Part shown: positions 8,351 to 10,107 of the stretch, one piece after another | Layout: every line of letters begins with the position of its first letter | Numbering within the stretch: the first letter of the stretch is position 1 | NCBI GenBank assembly: GCA_900557355.1 | Contig: USSR01000203.1 | Location: forward strand, 1 to 10,107 | Direction: 5' to 3' | Length of the DNA stretch: 10,107 nt | Source: an uncultured Bacteroides sp. | Lineage (GTDB): Bacteria; Bacteroidota; Bacteroidia; Bacteroidales; Bacteroidaceae | The notes under the pieces: model-generated | What the model was told of the DNA's origin: nothing | The model's database searches: none | The model's input: only the letters and a program-made list of their open reading frames with translations | Made by a program: the position numbers and the translations under genes

Positions 8351-8358
8351 TACCTTTG
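8351..8358 (+). promoter_or_regulatory. Bacteroides-type -7 box (TACCTTTG) of the deformylase gene
   Basis: TACCTTTG matches TAnnTTTG exactly and ends 14 bases before the ATG at 8373. The -33 candidate upstream (ATTTA, about 8322-8326) is poor. If used, transcription would start around 8363-8366, leaving a leader of only about 7-10 A-rich nucleotides, so the mRNA would be nearly leaderless. Confidence 0.55.
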
Positions 8359-8372
8359 CCACAAAAAAGAAT

Positions 8373-8933
8373 ATGATTAAACCGATAACCGTCTACGGCA
8401 ACTCCGTATTAAGAAAAGAATGTGAAGACATAGAACAGAATTATCCCAATATCCAGGAAGTTATAGAAACCATGTGGCAGACGCTGAGAGATGCGGACGG
8501 ATGCGGATTAGCCGCACCACAAATCAATCTTCCCATCAAGCTGTTCATAGTAAACAGCAGAGATACCTATACATATATGTCCGCTAAGGAAAGAGAACAC
8601 TTCTTTGTGGAAGAGGATTGCGGAATAGAGGAAACATTCATCAATGCAAAAATAATAGCTTATAGCGAGAAAGTATGGACTGCAGGGGAAGGTTGCCTGA
8701 GTATTCCCGACCTTTACGAAGAAGTTACACGCCCCTGGTCGGTGACAATCAGGTATCAGGATAATGAGTTCAAAGAGCAAAACAGGACTTACTACGGCTA
8801 TACCGCACGAATCATTCAGCATGAATTTGAGCACACACAAGGAAAATTGTACATCGATCGCTTGTCTCCGTTGAGAAAACAACTCATAAAGAATAAGTTA
8901 ATGCGGATTATTAAGGGAAACAGAAAAAAGTAG
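8373..8933 (+). CDS. def: Peptide deformylase, divergent type
   Basis: Peptide deformylase removes the N-formyl group from the initiator methionine of nascent proteins in the cytoplasm, using Fe2+ or another divalent metal. All three family motifs are visible in this 186-residue protein: motif I GCGLAAPQ (43-50), motif II EGCLSIP (106-112, metal ligand Cys108) and motif III QHEFEHTQG (149-157, ligands His150 and His154, catalytic Glu151). The C-terminal LSPLRKQLIKNKL is also typical of Bacteroidetes deformylases. Motif III is unusual: the canonical form is HExDH followed by L, whereas here it is HEFEH followed by T. Motif I has Cys44 where Val or Ile is common. These changes and the isolated position, away from the usual housekeeping neighbours, suggest a second paralogue rather than the main def, which cannot be confirmed here. 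The start is fixed by a -7 box just upstream. Confidence 0.92.
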   Translation: MIKPITVYGNSVLRKECEDIEQNYPNIQEVIETMWQTLRDADGCGLAAPQINLPIKLFIVNSRDTYTYMSAKEREHFFVEEDCGIEETFINAKIIAYSEKVWTAGEGCLSIPDLYEEVTRPWSVTIRYQDNEFKEQNRTYYGYTARIIQHEFEHTQGKLYIDRLSPLRKQLIKNKLMRIIKGNRKK

Positions 8934-8989
8934 CAGCATTTCTGTATCACAATAAAAAAATGTCTGATAAACAAGTTTATTTTGCCCTG

Positions 8990-9052
8990 TCTATATAGTT
9001 ATTACGTTGATTAGTTGTTATCTTTGCAAAAGAGGTACAACAACTATATAGA
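8990..9052. repeat. 11-bp perfect inverted repeat flanking a promoter-like box
   Basis: TCTATATAGTT at 8990-9000 and its exact reverse complement AACTATATAGA at 9042-9052 enclose 41 bases that contain TATCTTTG. Each arm contains the self-palindrome CTATATAG, so this can also be read as two copies of an 8-bp operator-like site. An inner pair, TAGTTGT (9012-9018) and ACAACTA (9040-9046), overlaps the right arm. The function is unknown. Confidence 0.5.
9019..9026 (+). promoter_or_regulatory. Bacteroides-type -7 box (TATCTTTG) upstream of the gene remnant
   Basis: Exact TAnnTTTG match lying between the arms of the inverted repeat and just before the decayed hydrolase fragment. No good TTTG is seen 19-21 bases upstream. 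It may be the surviving promoter of the lost gene, and could still transcribe the gene at 9210. Confidence 0.45.
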
Positions 9053-9155
9053 TGATTATTATTTAGGTGAACCAGCTCTAAGCTATTATTTAGAAGATGA
9101 CAATGAGCATCTTATGTTTGATACCGGATATTCCGACTCATTCATCAATCCATGA
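9036..9155 (+). pseudogene. Remnant of a metallo-beta-lactamase-fold hydrolase gene (N-terminal fragment)
   Basis: The frame from about 9036 to the TGA at 9153-9155 reads YNNYIDDYYLGEPALSYY and continues into LMFDTGYSDSFINP before the stop. The pattern of Gly-Glu-x-x-Leu-Ser, then an acidic turn, then hydrophobic-Phe-Asp-Thr-Gly-x-Ser-Asp is the N-terminal strand pair of MBL-fold hydrolases related to the methanopterin-type and flavin-linked groups. The HxHxDH metal site that should follow is absent, and there is no ATG in frame before the fragment, so neither end is intact. The frame is followed by non-coding sequence to 9209. This is best read as a deletion relic about 40 codons long. A short expressed peptide is possible but unlikely. 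Confidence 0.6.
9113..9120 (+). promoter_or_regulatory. Candidate -7 box (TATGTTTG) for the SecDF-P1-like gene
   Basis: TATGTTTG matches TAnnTTTG exactly and lies inside the pseudogene fragment. TTTAG at 9089-9093 is a partial -33 match about 20 bases upstream. It would give a leader of about 80-85 nt for the gene starting at 9210. Because it overlaps former coding sequence, it may be fortuitous. Confidence 0.35.
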
Positions 9156-9209
9156 GGTAGTTGTCGGACTAAAATAAAGATTGAATAACTACATATAAAA
9201 AGTCAGACC

Positions 9210-10037
9210 ATGAAAACGTTCACTGTTTTATTAGTAATTGCGTCTTTAACGTTAACTTCATTGGGAAGGAGTTTTGAACCATACCGCCCCAACGGCTGGT
9301 ACTACATCACAAGCGGCACACAAGACAGCCTTTCGGCAGAGCCCATCGTAACAACCAAAGATTTTGTTTCTATAAGGCTTGACTCTTTTATGAGTGAGCG
9401 AATAGGTGAAATGGCCTATCAGATTATGGGTAGAGTGAACGACCAGTCCATTAAGATATGGGCAGACGCTACCGAACAGTCGATAGGCAAGCATATCGGT
9501 TTTGTATGCAACAACAAGGTAGTATGTAATCCCTTGGTGAACGCTCGCATCGAAAGTGGTAATTTTGCGATTTCAGGTGAAGGACCTGAGTTCAAAGCCA
9601 TGTACAGGCAAATTCAAGAGGACATCAAAAACGAAGAGATTGCTTCGGAACATAAGAAAGCATGGGAAGAGGCTCGCAAGTTACGGGCTTCCATCACCGA
9701 CACCACTTTCTTGAAAACCAAGCGTCCGATGTCTGACGATGCAATCGGCCCCTACAACTACCACACAGGATTGAACGAAGACCGTGCATACAATCAAACG
9801 GTTTATTTAATTGCGGTAGACAGAGCTAAAAAATTCCTTTCCGTTGAAAACGACCAATTAGTATTGAACCTGAAATCGGGTGCGGAAATCAACATTGCGG
9901 AAGACCTGTTCCAGTATATCACCGGACTATTCGATGATTGGAACAAATGGATAAAAGAGGGAAAATTCAAGATTATAAAAACAGAAGAGGGATACTACGA
10001 TATAGAACCGACAACTCAGAAACGCAACAATCAATAA
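9210..10037 (+). CDS. Exported protein with a SecDF P1-head-like region, function unknown
   Basis: The 275-residue protein starts with a signal peptide (MKTFTVLLVIASLTLTSLG) and has no further membrane segment, so it is probably periplasmic or extracellular. Residues about 76-131 resemble the P1 head subdomain of SecD/SecDF: WADATEQSIGKHIGFVCNNK (84-103) followed by VVCNPLVNARIESGNFAISG (104-123) parallels the SecD pattern of Ala-Thr, Gly-Lys, a displayed loop, Ala-Pro, Ile-x-x-Gly and Ile-Ser-Gly. Residues about 130-165 are charged and probably helical. The C-terminal half (about 170-265; GPYNYHTGLNEDRAYNQ, FQYITGLFDDWNKWIKEGKF) is not recognised. The transmembrane part of SecD is missing, so this is not a translocase subunit. 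The domain may act as a stand-alone periplasmic binding module. Cys100 and Cys106 could form a disulfide. Start chosen at the ATG giving a full signal peptide. Confidence 0.7.
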   Translation: MKTFTVLLVIASLTLTSLGRSFEPYRPNGWYYITSGTQDSLSAEPIVTTKDFVSIRLDSFMSERIGEMAYQIMGRVNDQSIKIWADATEQSIGKHIGFVCNNKVVCNPLVNARIESGNFAISGEGPEFKAMYRQIQEDIKNEEIASEHKKAWEEARKLRASITDTTFLKTKRPMSDDAIGPYNYHTGLNEDRAYNQTVYLIAVDRAKKFLSVENDQLVLNLKSGAEINIAEDLFQYITGLFDDWNKWIKEGKFKIIKTEEGYYDIEPTTQKRNNQ

Positions 10038-10107
10038 CTTCTCTCTAAGTGTTTCAAGGCTGCGATAGAATCGGACACATACACATTATCCGGTTCTATT
10101 GACCGAT
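10031..10107 (-). CDS. Possible C-terminus of a convergent gene running off the right edge
   Basis: One minus-strand frame is open from the window edge to a TGA at 10033-10031 and reads RSIEPDNVYVSDSIAALKHL then ERSY. The other two minus frames contain stops in the same stretch. The composition looks protein-like, and the stop overlaps the stop of the plus-strand gene (10035-10037) tail to tail by 7 bases. With about 24 codons visible, neither identity nor reality can be settled; it could be a chance open frame. Confidence 0.4.
   Translation of the reverse strand, partial: RSIEPDNVYVSDSIAALKHLERSY

Noticed and set aside
8508..8882. 124-codon open frame on the minus strand, antisense to the deformylase gene
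   Set aside because: The deformylase motifs on the plus strand are unambiguous; the antisense translation shows no family signature.
8955..8984. Possible terminator after the deformylase gene (ATAAA-CAAG-TTTAT followed by TTTG)
   Set aside because: The stem is only five to six A-T pairs with a short T-run; too weak to call.
9157..9192. GTAGTT/AACTAC inverted pair in the leader of the gene at 9210
   Set aside because: A six-base stem with a 24-base loop is expected by chance in AT-rich DNA and shows no riboswitch-like organisation.
1..10107. CRISPR arrays, tRNA or rRNA genes, insertion sequences
   Set aside because: No regularly spaced repeats, cloverleaf-like segments, rRNA motifs, transposase frames or terminal inverted repeats were seen.

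Overview
The window looks like chromosomal DNA from a gut-type Bacteroidales, most likely Bacteroides. The support is a polysaccharide-utilisation-type cluster of a TonB-dependent receptor, lipoproteins and glycan-degrading enzymes, several exact TAnnTTTG -7 promoter boxes, A-rich rather than Shine-Dalgarno-like leaders, and an acidic stretch after one lipoprotein cysteine. The genus is inferred from these features; no sequence search was possible.

Left part, minus strand (8084 down to 1): a compact transcription unit of five genes. In transcription order they are a TonB-dependent receptor (5148-8084), a surface-type beta-helix lipoprotein (3849-5120), a heparinase II/III-like polysaccharide lyase (1962-3836), a GH88-type unsaturated glucuronyl hydrolase (747-1946) and a GH2 enzyme that runs off the left edge (1-656). 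The first four are separated by only 12-27 bases. A 12-bp stem-loop sits in the 90-base gap before the GH2 gene. Read together, the genes describe capture and import of a uronic-acid-containing glycan, lyase cleavage leaving a 4,5-unsaturated uronic acid, removal of that sugar by GH88, and further exo-trimming by GH2. No SusD-like gene, sulfatase or dedicated regulator lies in the window. The beta-helix lipoprotein occupies the position where SusD normally follows the receptor.

Middle (8085-8372): a divergent intergenic region. It carries a near-consensus promoter for the receptor operon, embedded in a 14-bp direct repeat of 20-bp period, and a separate -7 box for the rightward gene.

Right part, plus strand: a divergent peptide deformylase (8373-8933) is followed by a 276-base gap. 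The gap holds promoter-like boxes, an 11-bp inverted repeat and a decayed fragment of a metallo-beta-lactamase-fold gene. After it comes a secreted or periplasmic protein with a region resembling the P1 head subdomain of SecDF (9210-10037). A short open frame on the minus strand at the right edge may be the C-terminus of a convergent gene. The right part looks like ordinary chromosome flanking the glycan locus.
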